NCBI RefSeq assembly: GCF_013030945.1
Contig: NZ_JABBXF010000004.1
Location: forward strand, 124,001 to 188,000
Direction: 5' to 3'
DNA from: Streptomyces morookaense
GTDB taxonomy: Bacteria > Actinomycetota > Actinomycetes > Streptomycetales > Streptomycetaceae
Length of the DNA stretch: 64,000 bases
Part shown: piece by piece, positions 26,288 to 35,116 of the stretch
Layout of the letters: every line of letters starts with the position of its first letter
Position numbering within the stretch: position 1 is the stretch's first letter
Made by a program: the position numbers and the translations under genes
Notes under the pieces: generated by a model
The model's database searches: none
The model's input: only the letters and a program-made list of their open reading frames with translations
Told to the model about the DNA's origin: nothing

Positions 26288-27244
26288 TCAGGCCGGCAGG
26301 TGGGGGAGGACGCGGGTGCGGTAGAAGTCGAAGAAGCCCTGCTGTTCCGGGCCGATCTGGCTGATGTAGACGGTGTCGAAGCCGGCGTGCGCGTAGGCGC
26401 TCACGGCGGCGATGTGCGCGTCCGGGTCGTCGCCGCAGGCCACCGAGCCGGCGACCTGTTCCGGTGTGACGAGCTCGTTGGCCTGCTCGAAGTGGCGTGG
26501 CGTCGGCAGGATTTGGGCCAGCTCGCCGGGGAGGTGCTCGTTGGCCCACAGGTGGTGCGCGGTGCGCACGGCCTTCTCCCGGTCGGTGCCCCAGCACACC
26601 TTGAGCCCGGCGAAGGCGGGCTTCGTGCCCCCGCCGCTGCGCCGGAACCGGGCGATGGCCTCGGCGTCCGGGGCCATGGTGATGAAGCCGTCGCCGATGC
26701 GCCCGGCGAGTTCGGTGGCCTTGGGGCTGAAGGCGGAGATGTCGATGGGCACGGGCGCGTCCGGCAGCGTGTACAGGCGGGCGTTCTCCACCGTGTAGTG
26801 CTTGCCGTGATGGCTGACCTCCCCGCCGTCGAAGAGGCGGCGCATGATGTGGACGGCCTCCTCCAGCATCTCCAGCCGGACGGCGGCCCGGGGCCAGTGT
26901 TCGCCGTGGATGTGCTCGTTGAGCGCCTCGCCGCTGCCCACCCCCAGCCGGAAGCGGCCGCCGAGCTGGACGGCGCTGGTGGCCGCGGCCTGCGCGGTGA
27001 CCGTGGGCTGGAGCCGCATGATGGGGCAGGAGACGGCCGTCTCGACGGGGAGCGAGGTGGCCTGGGACAGCGCCCCGATCACGGACCAGACGAACGGGCT
27101 GTTGCCCTGCGCCGAGTTCCAGGGGTGGAAGTGGTCGGAGATCCACAGGCTCGTGAAGCCGGCCTGCTCGGCCATGCGGGCCTGTTCGACCAGGGCGTCG
27201 GGGCCGTGCTCCTCGCAGGAGAGGAAATAGCCGTAGGCAGTCAT
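26288..27244 (-). CDS. LLM-class F420-dependent oxidoreductase (FGD-like)
   Basis: The protein has 318 residues and a TIM-barrel luciferase-like fold. MTAYGYFLSCEEHGPDALVE, SLWISDHFHPW and the flavin/deazaflavin loop FRLGVGSGEALNEHIHGEHWP match the group containing F420-dependent glucose-6-phosphate dehydrogenase and its many relatives. It should transfer hydride between cofactor F420 and an alcohol or hemiacetal. The ATG overlaps the stop of the SDR gene (ATGA). Because it sits with sugar-acid-type enzymes, a sugar or sugar-lactone substrate is plausible but unproven. Confidence 0.88.
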   Translation of the reverse strand: MTAYGYFLSCEEHGPDALVEQARMAEQAGFTSLWISDHFHPWNSAQGNSPFVWSVIGALSQATSLPVETAVSCPIMRLQPTVTAQAAATSAVQLGGRFRLGVGSGEALNEHIHGEHWPRAAVRLEMLEEAVHIMRRLFDGGEVSHHGKHYTVENARLYTLPDAPVPIDISAFSPKATELAGRIGDGFITMAPDAEAIARFRRSGGGTKPAFAGLKVCWGTDREKAVRTAHHLWANEHLPGELAQILPTPRHFEQANELVTPEQVAGSVACGDDPDAHIAAVSAYAHAGFDTVYISQIGPEQQGFFDFYRTRVLPHLPA

Positions 27245-28269
27245 CGGGTTCCTTCCGTGCAGCAGGTACGGGACCGGTTCCGGCGGCACTTGAGCACCGC
27301 GCCGGCGGCCGTCAGAAGAGCGGCGGCCGTCAGCGCGGGGTGCCGGGCGAGGACGGCCTGGGGCGCGTGGGCGTGGGACCGGGCGTCGAAGGCGCCGTGC
27401 GCGCCGAAGTCGCCGCCCCGGGCGTCGTCGACCGGGGACCAGAGGTTGTGCGGCCGGCCGTGGTCGGCCGGCTGGTCGGTCTGCTGGGAGTCGATGCCGG
27501 TCCGGGCGAGGTAGCGGTCCAGGAGCGCGGGCGCGAGGTTGTTGGCGAGGACGGTCGCCACGGTGGAGCCGCCGACGTAGTACTGCTTGCGCCGCGGGTG
27601 GTCCGCCGCGAACACGACGGCGCGGGCGGCCACTTCGGGCTGGTAGATCGGCGGCACCGGCTGGGGCCGCCGGGGGAGGCGGGAGAGGACCCAGGAGAAC
27701 TGCGGGGTGTTGACGGCCGGCATCTGCACGACGGTGATGCGCACCCGGCTGTGCCGGGCGAGCAGTTCGGTCCGTACGGACGAAGTGAAGCCGTTGATGG
27801 CGTGTTTGGCGCCGCAGTAGGCGGACTGCAGCGGCACGGAGCGGTACCCGAGTGCCGAGCCGACCTGCACGATGGTGCCCGCGTCGCGCTCCGTCATACG
27901 GCTCAGCGCGGCCCGGGTGCCGTTGACGCATCCCGAGTACGTGACGGCGGTGACCCGTTCGTACTCCTCCGGGGCGATCTCCGTGAACGGGGCGAAGACG
28001 GAGACGAAGGCCGCGTTGACCCACACGTCGATCGGGCCGAAGGCCTTCTCCGCGGCGTCCGCGGCCGCCTCCACCTGGGCGCGGTCGGCCACGTCGGTGG
28101 GCAGCTGCAGGGCCAGCCCGCCCAGCTGCGTGACGTCCTTCGCGGCCGCCGCCAGCCCCGCCTCGCCCCGGGCGAGCAGCGCGATGCGCGCCCCCCGGCG
28201 GGCGAACAGCCGTGCCGCGGCCCGGCCGATCCCGGCACTGGCCCCCGTGATGACGACGGTCTGGTGCAT
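27241..28269 (-). CDS. Short-chain dehydrogenase/reductase with C-terminal extension
   Basis: The protein has 342 residues; the classical SDR core occupies about 1-250. It has TGASAGIGRAAARLFAR for the cofactor, N-A in VWVNAAF, the catalytic Ser in GSALGY, and YCGAK. The C-terminal 80 residues are poorly conserved and contain a hydrophobic patch (HPALTAAALLTAAGAVL) followed by basic residues, suggesting membrane association. The substrate is unknown. The gene is coupled to the downstream LLM gene by ATGA and lies 40 bases downstream of the enolase-superfamily gene. Confidence 0.88.
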   Translation of the reverse strand: MHQTVVITGASAGIGRAAARLFARRGARIALLARGEAGLAAAAKDVTQLGGLALQLPTDVADRAQVEAAADAAEKAFGPIDVWVNAAFVSVFAPFTEIAPEEYERVTAVTYSGCVNGTRAALSRMTERDAGTIVQVGSALGYRSVPLQSAYCGAKHAINGFTSSVRTELLARHSRVRITVVQMPAVNTPQFSWVLSRLPRRPQPVPPIYQPEVAARAVVFAADHPRRKQYYVGGSTVATVLANNLAPALLDRYLARTGIDSQQTDQPADHGRPHNLWSPVDDARGGDFGAHGAFDARSHAHAPQAVLARHPALTAAALLTAAGAVLKCRRNRSRTCCTEGTR

Positions 28270-28309
28270 GTGTCTGCCCTTCCGGGACGGGGACGTGGGG
28301 AGGCGGTGG

Positions 28310-29428
28310 TCATCGGACGCGGTAGGGGTCGGCCCGCTCGGCGTTCAGCGTCAGCCCGTGCCCTGGCGATCCGTCCGCGCCCGGCCGCACACTTCCGGCG
28401 GCCGGACCGAGCGTGCCGTCGAACAGCAGGGCCTCGATCCGGGTGTGGTCGTGGAACCACTCCAGGTGCCGCATGTTGGGCACGGCCGCCGCCGCGTGGG
28501 CGTGGGCGTGCGGGGCGCAGTGCCCGGAGAGTTCCAGGCCCGCCGCCTCCGCGAGGGCCGCGGCCCGCAGCCAGACGGTGATGCCGCCGCAGCGCGTGGC
28601 ATCGGCCTGCAGGCAGTCCACGGCGCCCGCGGCCAGCATGTGCCCGAAGTACGGCAGGGTGTAGCCGTATTCGCCGGCCGCCACGTCCATGGCGACCGCG
28701 GCGCGGATCTGTGCCAGCCCGGCGAGATCGTCGGAGGAGACGGGTTCCTCGAACCAGGTGACGCCCTCGGCATCGAGGTGCCGGGCGATGCGCACGGCCT
28801 GCTTGCGGGTGTAGGCGCCGTTGGCGTCGACGTACAGTTCCACGCCGTCACCGATGCTCTTCCGTGCGCGGGTGATGCGATGGCGGTCCCGCTCCTCGGC
28901 CTTCCCCCACGCCTCGCCGATCTTGATTTTCGCGCGGGGGATGCCCAGTTCCTCGGTCCAGCCGCGCAGTTGGCGGTCCTGCTGCGCGTCGTCGTAGGTG
29001 GTGAAGCCGCCGCTTCCGTAGACGGGCACGTCCTGGCGGCACGCGCCGAGCAGCTGCACCAGGGGCAGGTCCAGCAGCCGGGCCTTGAGGTCCCACAGCG
29101 CGATGTCGACGGCCGAGACGGCCCCCGCGATCAGCCCCGGACGGCCCGCGTTGCGCACGGCCCGGCCCATCGCCTCCTGGGCCCCCGGCACGTCCCAGGC
29201 GCTGCGGCCGGTGACGGCGGGCGCGAGCTGGCCGGCGACGACGTCCGCCGTGGCCGGGGCGCCGTAGGTCCAGCCGAGACCGGTGGCGTCGCCGGAGCGC
29301 ACCGAGACCAGCACGAGCGTCGTCGAGTTCCACGCGAGGGTGCCGTCGGCCTCCGGGCCGTCCGTGGGCACGGTGTAGACGGCGGTCGTGACCCCTTCGA
29401 CCAGGGGGTCGCCCCAGGGCGCCGTCAT
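28310..29428 (-). CDS. Enolase-superfamily (mandelate racemase-type) sugar-acid dehydratase-like enzyme
   Basis: The protein has 372 residues. The barrel carries KIKIG (K-x-K base), the metal ligands Asp in YVDANGAYTRKQA, Glu in WFEEPV and Glu in AAGEYGY, then a C-terminal CLQADATRCGGIT and SGHCAPHAHA. The family abstracts an alpha-proton from a carboxylate, with dehydration or racemisation of sugar acids as the common outcome. The start ATG overlaps the stop of the GMC gene (ATGA). The adjacent gluconate-dehydrogenase-like fusion suggests an aldonic or uronic acid substrate. Confidence 0.88.
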   Translation of the reverse strand: MTAPWGDPLVEGVTTAVYTVPTDGPEADGTLAWNSTTLVLVSVRSGDATGLGWTYGAPATADVVAGQLAPAVTGRSAWDVPGAQEAMGRAVRNAGRPGLIAGAVSAVDIALWDLKARLLDLPLVQLLGACRQDVPVYGSGGFTTYDDAQQDRQLRGWTEELGIPRAKIKIGEAWGKAEERDRHRITRARKSIGDGVELYVDANGAYTRKQAVRIARHLDAEGVTWFEEPVSSDDLAGLAQIRAAVAMDVAAGEYGYTLPYFGHMLAAGAVDCLQADATRCGGITVWLRAAALAEAAGLELSGHCAPHAHAHAAAAVPNMRHLEWFHDHTRIEALLFDGTLGPAAGSVRPGADGSPGHGLTLNAERADPYRVR

Positions 29429-31851
29429 CGCCGGCTCCCGGCGGGGGAGCGCAGTCCGCTGCGGGCCCCGGCGGCCAGCCGCGCGGCCGCCCGGTCGACC
29501 AGCGCCATGATGGTGAGCGCGGGATTCGCACTGCCCTGGGTGGGCAGCACACTGCCGTCCGTGATGAGCAGGTTGGGCACGGCGAAGCTGCGCAAGTCGG
29601 CGTCGACGACGCCGTGTTCGGCGTCGCGGGCCATCCGGCAGCCGCCGACGAGATGGGCGTACCGGTTGATCGTCATCAGCTCTCCCGCCCCGGCCGCGCG
29701 CAGGATGTCCTCCATCACCGTCTCCGCGGCCCGGATCAGCTGCCGGTCGTTCTCGCACTGGCTGTAGGCGAAGTGGGCCACCGGCAGCCCGTAACGGTCC
29801 TTCTCCTCGGCGAGCGTGACGCGGTTGTCCGGCAGGGGCAGCAGTTCGCACAGCGCGCCGAGGACGGCCCAGTGGACGTAGTCCTGCATGTACGAGCGCA
29901 GGTCCTCGCCCCAGTGGCCCTGCGCCGCCACGTGTTCGGCCCACACGATCGGCAGCGGGGAGACGTTCTGGACGGAGAAGCCCCGCCGGTAGGGCCGGGT
30001 GGGGTCGGTCTCGTAGAACTGCTCGGTCGTCACCTCCGGCGGCGGGGCCTTGTAGGCGCGCACCTCCTCGGCGAACCGGCCCGCGACCTGGGGTGCGCCC
30101 TGCACCATGACGTAGCGGCCGACGAGGTCGTGGTCGTTGCACAGGCCGTCCGGGAAGCGGCGGTTGGCGGAGTTCAGCAGCAGCCGCGGCGTCTCCAGCG
30201 AGTATCCGGCGACGGCGACCATGCGGGCCCGCTGGAACCGTTCCCTGCCGTTGCGGACGTACCGGACACCGGTGGCCAGCAGCCCCTGTGCGTCCAGTTC
30301 GATGCCCGTCGCCATGGACTGCGCGCGGATCTCGGCCCCGTTCGCGAGCGCGTCGGGGACGTGGGTGATCAGCGCGGACGCCTTGGCGTTGACCTTGCAG
30401 CCCTGCAGGCAGAAGCCGCGGTAGATGCAGTGCGGCCGGTTGCCGAAGCGGCCGTTGGTGATGGCGACGGGTCCGACCCGGGCCTCGATGCCCAGAGCCG
30501 CCGCGCCGCGCAGGAACACCTCCCCGTTGCCGCCGAGGGGGTGCGGCGCGTGCGGGTAGGCGTGCGGGTCGCCCCAGGGCCAGTACTGTCCGGCGACCGG
30601 CAGTTCCTCCTCGATCCGCTCGTAGGAGGCCCGCAGGTCCTCGTAGGACAGCGGCCAGTCGGCGCCCACGCCGTCCTCGCTGTACGTGCGGAAGTCGGAC
30701 GGATGGAAGCGGGGGACGTACCCGGCGAAGTGCACGGTCGAACCGCCCACGCCCCGGCCCGAGTTGTTGGAGCCCAGCGGCACCGGGTCCGAGCCGGCGA
30801 TCACGCGCGGGTCGGTCCAGTACAGGTGGTGGGAGCCGGCCTCGTCGCTGACCCAGTCGGCGTCGGGATTCCAGAACGGGCCCGCCTCCAGGCACACGAC
30901 CGACCAGCCGTGCCGGCTCATGCGCTGGGCCAGGGTCGCCCCGCCAGCGCCGCAGCCGACGATGACGAGGTCGACCTCGTCATCGTCGGCGAAGCGCCGC
31001 ATGCCGTCGACGAGTTCATGGTCGAGGCGGGCGTCGCCGCGGGGGAGCAGCCAGGCCGAGGCGTTGCGGGCCCGGACCCGGCGCAGCGGGGAGGCGCTTC
31101 GGCGCAGGGTGGCCAGGGCCGCCCCGGCCCCGGCTGCTCCCGTGCCCGGCCGGCGGGGGGATCGCCGGCCGGGGGTCTTCGTGTCGTCGCCGGCGGCGGC
31201 GGCGTCCGCGTTCCCGCCGCCGTCGTCCGGCCGGTGGGGTGTCTCCCAGGGTTCGCGCCGGTCCAGGCCCAGGCGCAGATAGCCGCGCGGGTAGGCCGGT
31301 CCGCCGAAGCCGATCTCGTTCCAGGCCCACGGGTGGGAGTAGAAGGCCGTGGCCGTGTAGCGGGTCCACAACCCCCACACGCGGGAGGCGGTCATGCCGT
31401 GCCAGTGGTCGCCGCCCGTGTCGTGCACGGCCTGGATCAGCTGTGCCTGTTCCACACGGGGCAGTTCGGCGAAGGGGCGGTCGTGCCGGGCATGTGCGTC
31501 GTCGTCCAGGGCCTTCAGGGACAGGCGCCACGCCGTGTCGTCCTCGGGCATGTCCGCGTACCGCCAGCCGTCGGTCTGCATCTCGGCCAGCCGCGCGTCG
31601 ACCATCTCCAGGACCGGCACCCGGGGGTCGTCCCACTGCGCGAGAAGGTGGTCGAACAGCGCGGTGGCGACGGCCTCTTCGGCCAGGGAGAAGAACCGCA
31701 TCTCCGGCTGCCGGGCGGTACGGGCCAGCACCACGGCCTGGGTCGTCGCGTCCCAAGCGCCGGTCTGCGCCAGTACGTCGTACCCGGGGAACCGGGTGGG
31801 GTGCCGCCCCGGCGTCATCGCCGGGCGGTCACCGGGCCCGCCGCGTGCCAC
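29425..31851 (-). CDS. Gluconate 2-dehydrogenase subunit-3-like domain fused to GMC oxidoreductase
   Basis: The protein has 808 residues. Residues about 40-190 resemble gluconate 2-dehydrogenase subunit 3 (FFSLAEEAVATALFDHLLAQ, then a Trp-rich block AWNEIGFGGPAYPRGYL). A Gly/Ala/Pro-rich linker follows. From about 295 there is a GMC flavoprotein: FAD motif VIVGCGAGGATLAQRMS, SGRGVGGSTVHFAGYVPRF, and a C-terminal NPALTIMALVDRAA. The two parts are separate proteins in classical membrane-bound gluconate dehydrogenases. No Tat signal is obvious at the N-terminus. The GTG at 31851 follows AGGGAG and lies three bases after the upstream stop. Electron acceptor and substrate are unknown. Confidence 0.9.
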   Translation of the reverse strand: MARGGPGDRPAMTPGRHPTRFPGYDVLAQTGAWDATTQAVVLARTARQPEMRFFSLAEEAVATALFDHLLAQWDDPRVPVLEMVDARLAEMQTDGWRYADMPEDDTAWRLSLKALDDDAHARHDRPFAELPRVEQAQLIQAVHDTGGDHWHGMTASRVWGLWTRYTATAFYSHPWAWNEIGFGGPAYPRGYLRLGLDRREPWETPHRPDDGGGNADAAAAGDDTKTPGRRSPRRPGTGAAGAGAALATLRRSASPLRRVRARNASAWLLPRGDARLDHELVDGMRRFADDDEVDLVIVGCGAGGATLAQRMSRHGWSVVCLEAGPFWNPDADWVSDEAGSHHLYWTDPRVIAGSDPVPLGSNNSGRGVGGSTVHFAGYVPRFHPSDFRTYSEDGVGADWPLSYEDLRASYERIEEELPVAGQYWPWGDPHAYPHAPHPLGGNGEVFLRGAAALGIEARVGPVAITNGRFGNRPHCIYRGFCLQGCKVNAKASALITHVPDALANGAEIRAQSMATGIELDAQGLLATGVRYVRNGRERFQRARMVAVAGYSLETPRLLLNSANRRFPDGLCNDHDLVGRYVMVQGAPQVAGRFAEEVRAYKAPPPEVTTEQFYETDPTRPYRRGFSVQNVSPLPIVWAEHVAAQGHWGEDLRSYMQDYVHWAVLGALCELLPLPDNRVTLAEEKDRYGLPVAHFAYSQCENDRQLIRAAETVMEDILRAAGAGELMTINRYAHLVGGCRMARDAEHGVVDADLRSFAVPNLLITDGSVLPTQGSANPALTIMALVDRAAARLAAGARSGLRSPAGSRR

Positions 31852-31854
31852 GGT

Positions 31855-32313
31855 TCATCGCTCCCTGCGCAGCAGCGCGGCCAGCAGGCCCATTCCGCCG
31901 ACCATCGTCACCAGCAGCGGCGCGAACAGCGGCGGGCCCATCTCGATGTTGTAGCGGGCCAGCGACCAGCCGCCCGGCTTCTGGGCGATGCCGCGCACGT
32001 GCAGGTAGGTGCCCTGCAGGCCGTTGGCGGCGATGACGGCCGAGGCGATGGGCAGCGCGGTCTTGGCCATCCGCTCGCTGGCGAACCCGGCGACGCCGGC
32101 GGCCACGCCGACCGGACCGAGCACCACCGGCCACCACATGACCCGGTTGCCGAAGCTGGCGCGGTCGTGTTCGAGGTAGATCTCGGCGGCGGTGACGAGC
32201 GCGCCGGCCGCCGTCAGCAGCGACAGCGAGCGCTCGAACCGGCCGTGGCGCACGTTGCGCACCATCCGGTCGATGACATACGGAGCCGGCGCCGGACGGG
32301 TCCGCATCCTCAC
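31855..32313 (-). CDS. Small membrane protein of the TPP/GMC operon
   Basis: The protein has 152 residues and four predicted helices, including LSLLTAAGALVTAAEIYLEH, a central WWPVVLGPVGVAAGVAGFAS, ALPIASAVIAANGLQGTYLH and a C-terminal PPLFAPLLVTMVGGMGLLAA. The GTG at 32313 overlaps the stop of the TPP-enzyme gene (GTGA) and is preferred to the internal ATG at 32307. Position and size suggest a membrane anchor or electron-transfer subunit for the GMC protein, but no heme-ligand pattern was recognised. Confidence 0.75.
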   Translation of the reverse strand: MRMRTRPAPAPYVIDRMVRNVRHGRFERSLSLLTAAGALVTAAEIYLEHDRASFGNRVMWWPVVLGPVGVAAGVAGFASERMAKTALPIASAVIAANGLQGTYLHVRGIAQKPGGWSLARYNIEMGPPLFAPLLVTMVGGMGLLAALLRRER

Positions 32314-34130
32314 CGTCCCTCCTCCTCCCCGGACTTGCGGTGCTTGGCACTGCCGGGCAGCATCTCCTGGATCTTCGCCTTGAACCCCTGGCGGACCATG
32401 CCGGCCCGGTCGCTGTCGCCCTTGAGGACGGAGGCGGCCGCCGCCTCGATCTGGTCGAGGGTGGCGTGCGGCGGGATCGGCGGCACGGCCGGGTCCGTGC
32501 GGAAGTCGATGACGAAGGGCCGGTCGGCGGCCAGCGCCTGCTGCCAGGCGGCGACCACCCCGTCGGGCTTCGTCACCCGCACACCGCCGAGCCCGAAGGA
32601 GTGCGCCACCTCCGCGTACGGCACGTCGGGGAGGGACTGCGAGGGCAGGAACTGCGGGGCGCCGGACATGGCCCGCATCTCCCAGGTGACCTGGTTGAGG
32701 TCCTGGTTGTTGAGGACGGCCACGATCAGCCGGGGGTCCTGCCACTCCCGGTAGTACTTCGCCGCCGTGATCATTTCGGCGAGGCCGTTCATCTGCATCG
32801 CCCCGTCCCCCACGAGCGCGATGGCCGGCCGGCCGGGGTGGGCGAACTTGGCGCCGATCGCGTACGGCACCCCCGGCCCCATGGTCGCCAGCGTGCCGGA
32901 CAGCGAGCCGCGCATGCTCCCGCGCAGCCGCAGGTGCCGCGCGTACCAGTTGGCGGCCGAACCGGAGTCGGCCGTCACCACGGCGTTGTCGGGCAGCAGG
33001 GCGTCCAGGGCGTGGACCACGAACTCCGGGTTGACCGGCTCCGCTTCGACCGCCGCCCGCCGCTCCATGACCTCCCACCAGCGGGCCGTGTTCTTCTCGA
33101 CCGTCTCCCGCCAGGAGCCGTTGTCCCTCGGCTTCAGCTGCGGCAGCAGCCGCAGGAGCGTCTCGCGGGCGTCGCCGACGAGGTTGACCTCGAAGGGGTA
33201 GCGCAGCCCGACCATGAACGGGTCGATGTCGATCTGCACGGCCCGCGCCTGGCCGAACTCCGGCAGGAACTGCGTGTACGGGAAGCTGGAGCCGATGACG
33301 ACGAGGGTGTCGCAGTCGCGCATGAGCTCGTACGAGGGCCGGGTGCCCAACAGCCCGATGGCGCCCGTCACATAGGGCAGGTCGTCCGGCAGCGCGTCCT
33401 TGCCCAGCAGCGCCTTGGCCACCCCCGCGCCGAGCGTCCCGGCGAGCTGCTTGACCTCCTCGCGTGCCCCGCGGGCGCCCTGGCCGACGAGGATGGCGAC
33501 CTTCTCGCCCGCGTTGATCAGCTCTGCGGCCCGCGTGATCTCCTCGTCCGCCGGCACCGGCGCGTAGGCGGGTGTGCCGAGGCTGGACGGGACCATCTTG
33601 AAGGCGTGCTGCGGCGGCGCGTAGTCCAGCTCCTGCACATCGGCAGGGATGATGAGGGCCGTCACCGTCCGCCGGGCCTGTGCCGTGCGCATCGCCCGGT
33701 CCAGGACGTTGGGCAGCTGCTCGGGGACCGTCACCATCTCGCAGTAGTCGGAGGCGACGTCCTTGAACAGACTGAGCAGGTCGACCTCCTGCTGGTACGA
33801 GCCGCCCATCGCGCTGCGGTTGGTCTGCCCGACGATCGCCACCACGGGAACGTGGTCGAGCTTGGCGTCGTACAGCCCGTTGAGCAGGTGGATGGCGCCG
33901 GGCCCGGACGTCGCTGCGCACACCCCGACCTTCCCGGAGAACTTCGCGTACCCCACGGCCTCGAACGCCGACATCTCCTCGTGCCGCGACTGGATGAACC
34001 GCGGGTCGTCGTCGGCCCGGCCCCACGCGGCGAGCAGGCCGTTGATGCCGTCACCCGGATAGGCGAACACATGGGTGACGTCCCACTCGCGCAGGCGGTG
34101 CAGGAGATAGTCGGACACCTTGGCGGACAT
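32310..34130 (-). CDS. Thiamine-pyrophosphate-dependent enzyme (pyruvate oxidase/acetolactate synthase-like)
   Basis: The protein has 606 residues with the three-domain POX/ALS architecture. The N-terminal pyrimidine domain has VFAYPGDGINGLLAAW and the catalytic Glu in HEEMSAFEAVGYAKF. The middle domain shows ILVGQGARGAREEV. The C-terminal PP domain has GDGAMQMNG (about residue 440) ending with VLNNQDLNQVTWE. Reactions in the family include pyruvate oxidation or decarboxylation, and carboligation. It is the first gene of a seven-gene operon whose members overlap. AGGGAG precedes the ATG at 34130. Confidence 0.9.
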   Translation of the reverse strand: MSAKVSDYLLHRLREWDVTHVFAYPGDGINGLLAAWGRADDDPRFIQSRHEEMSAFEAVGYAKFSGKVGVCAATSGPGAIHLLNGLYDAKLDHVPVVAIVGQTNRSAMGGSYQQEVDLLSLFKDVASDYCEMVTVPEQLPNVLDRAMRTAQARRTVTALIIPADVQELDYAPPQHAFKMVPSSLGTPAYAPVPADEEITRAAELINAGEKVAILVGQGARGAREEVKQLAGTLGAGVAKALLGKDALPDDLPYVTGAIGLLGTRPSYELMRDCDTLVVIGSSFPYTQFLPEFGQARAVQIDIDPFMVGLRYPFEVNLVGDARETLLRLLPQLKPRDNGSWRETVEKNTARWWEVMERRAAVEAEPVNPEFVVHALDALLPDNAVVTADSGSAANWYARHLRLRGSMRGSLSGTLATMGPGVPYAIGAKFAHPGRPAIALVGDGAMQMNGLAEMITAAKYYREWQDPRLIVAVLNNQDLNQVTWEMRAMSGAPQFLPSQSLPDVPYAEVAHSFGLGGVRVTKPDGVVAAWQQALAADRPFVIDFRTDPAVPPIPPHATLDQIEAAAASVLKGDSDRAGMVRQGFKAKIQEMLPGSAKHRKSGEEEGR

Positions 34131-34313
34131 GTTTCTCCCTTCGCGCGGACACGTGAGCGGGCGTCGCCGTGGTGTGCGCAGCGCCACAGGGTTACGGGTG
34201 ACCAGTAGCGGGCCGCGGAAACGCGGATTCCGGGATTTCCGCTCGGACGGAAAGAGGGGCTGCTCCGCCTGCTGCCGGTTTGGCCGGCGGCCCGGCCGGG
34301 ATACCCATGGCGC

Positions 34314-35084
34314 ATGATCCCCTCTCAGGTCGACGACGCACTGCCGGAGCTGGCCCCCTTTCTGCACGCCGTGCAGGCGCGCAGGCCCGACGACGGCACG
34401 TGGTGCGAGGCGTGGACGGTCCGCGACATCGTGGCCCACCAGGCGGGCACCGCCGAGGAACTGGCCCGGGTGCTCCAGGCGTTCCTCGCGGGAACACCGG
34501 TGGAGACCAGGGGCTTCGAACGCGAGGCGCCCTACCGGCGGTTGTCCGACCCCGAGCTGTGGACGGCGTTCCTCAGCCGCTGCGAACAGCTCGCCGAGAT
34601 CACAGCGGCCGCCGCACGCGACCTGTCACCGGACACGGAGGTGATCTGGACCGGCCGGTCCGTGACGGTCCCCTTCTTCGCGGAACACCTGCGCGAGGAG
34701 CTGATCCTGCACCGCTGGGACCTGACCGGCGACGACCGCACGGCCGTGCAGGCGCTCGACGAGCCGTGGATGACGGAGCACAGCGTGGTCTCCGTCGGCC
34801 GGCCGCTGCTCGCCCGCGGCAGCGCAGGTCTGGATCTCGGCCCCGACGGGCGGGTCGAGGGCCGCCTGCGCACGCCGGGCACGGACGACGTCGTGGTGAC
34901 CGCCGACGCAGACGGCACCGCCATCCGGCGCGCCGCACCCGAGGGCCCGGCCACCATCGAGAGCGACGCGGCCGTGCGCGTCCTGCTGCTGTGGGGACGG
35001 CGCCCCGCGGACCCGTCGCGCTGGCACAGCACCGCCGGACCCGAGACCCTGCGCAGGGTACGGACCCTCCTGAGCGGCTATTAG
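34314..35084 (+). CDS. Maleylpyruvate isomerase family (mycothiol-dependent, DinB-like) protein
   Basis: The protein has 256 residues. The N-terminal four-helix domain shows WTVRDIVAHQAGTAEELARV and a later FFAEHLREELILHRWDLTG; the conserved His/Glu positions fit the DinB/MDMPI metal site. A C-terminal domain of about 90 residues follows. Members use mycothiol or bacillithiol as a cofactor for isomerisation or detoxification. The ATG at 34314 is divergent from the TPP operon across 183 bases in which no clear operator was found. The specific substrate is unknown. Confidence 0.82.
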   Translation: MIPSQVDDALPELAPFLHAVQARRPDDGTWCEAWTVRDIVAHQAGTAEELARVLQAFLAGTPVETRGFEREAPYRRLSDPELWTAFLSRCEQLAEITAAAARDLSPDTEVIWTGRSVTVPFFAEHLREELILHRWDLTGDDRTAVQALDEPWMTEHSVVSVGRPLLARGSAGLDLGPDGRVEGRLRTPGTDDVVVTADADGTAIRRAAPEGPATIESDAAVRVLLLWGRRPADPSRWHSTAGPETLRRVRTLLSGY

Positions 35085-35116
35085 CGGCTGCCGGCGGCTG
35101 CTGAGGGGAGACCGGT

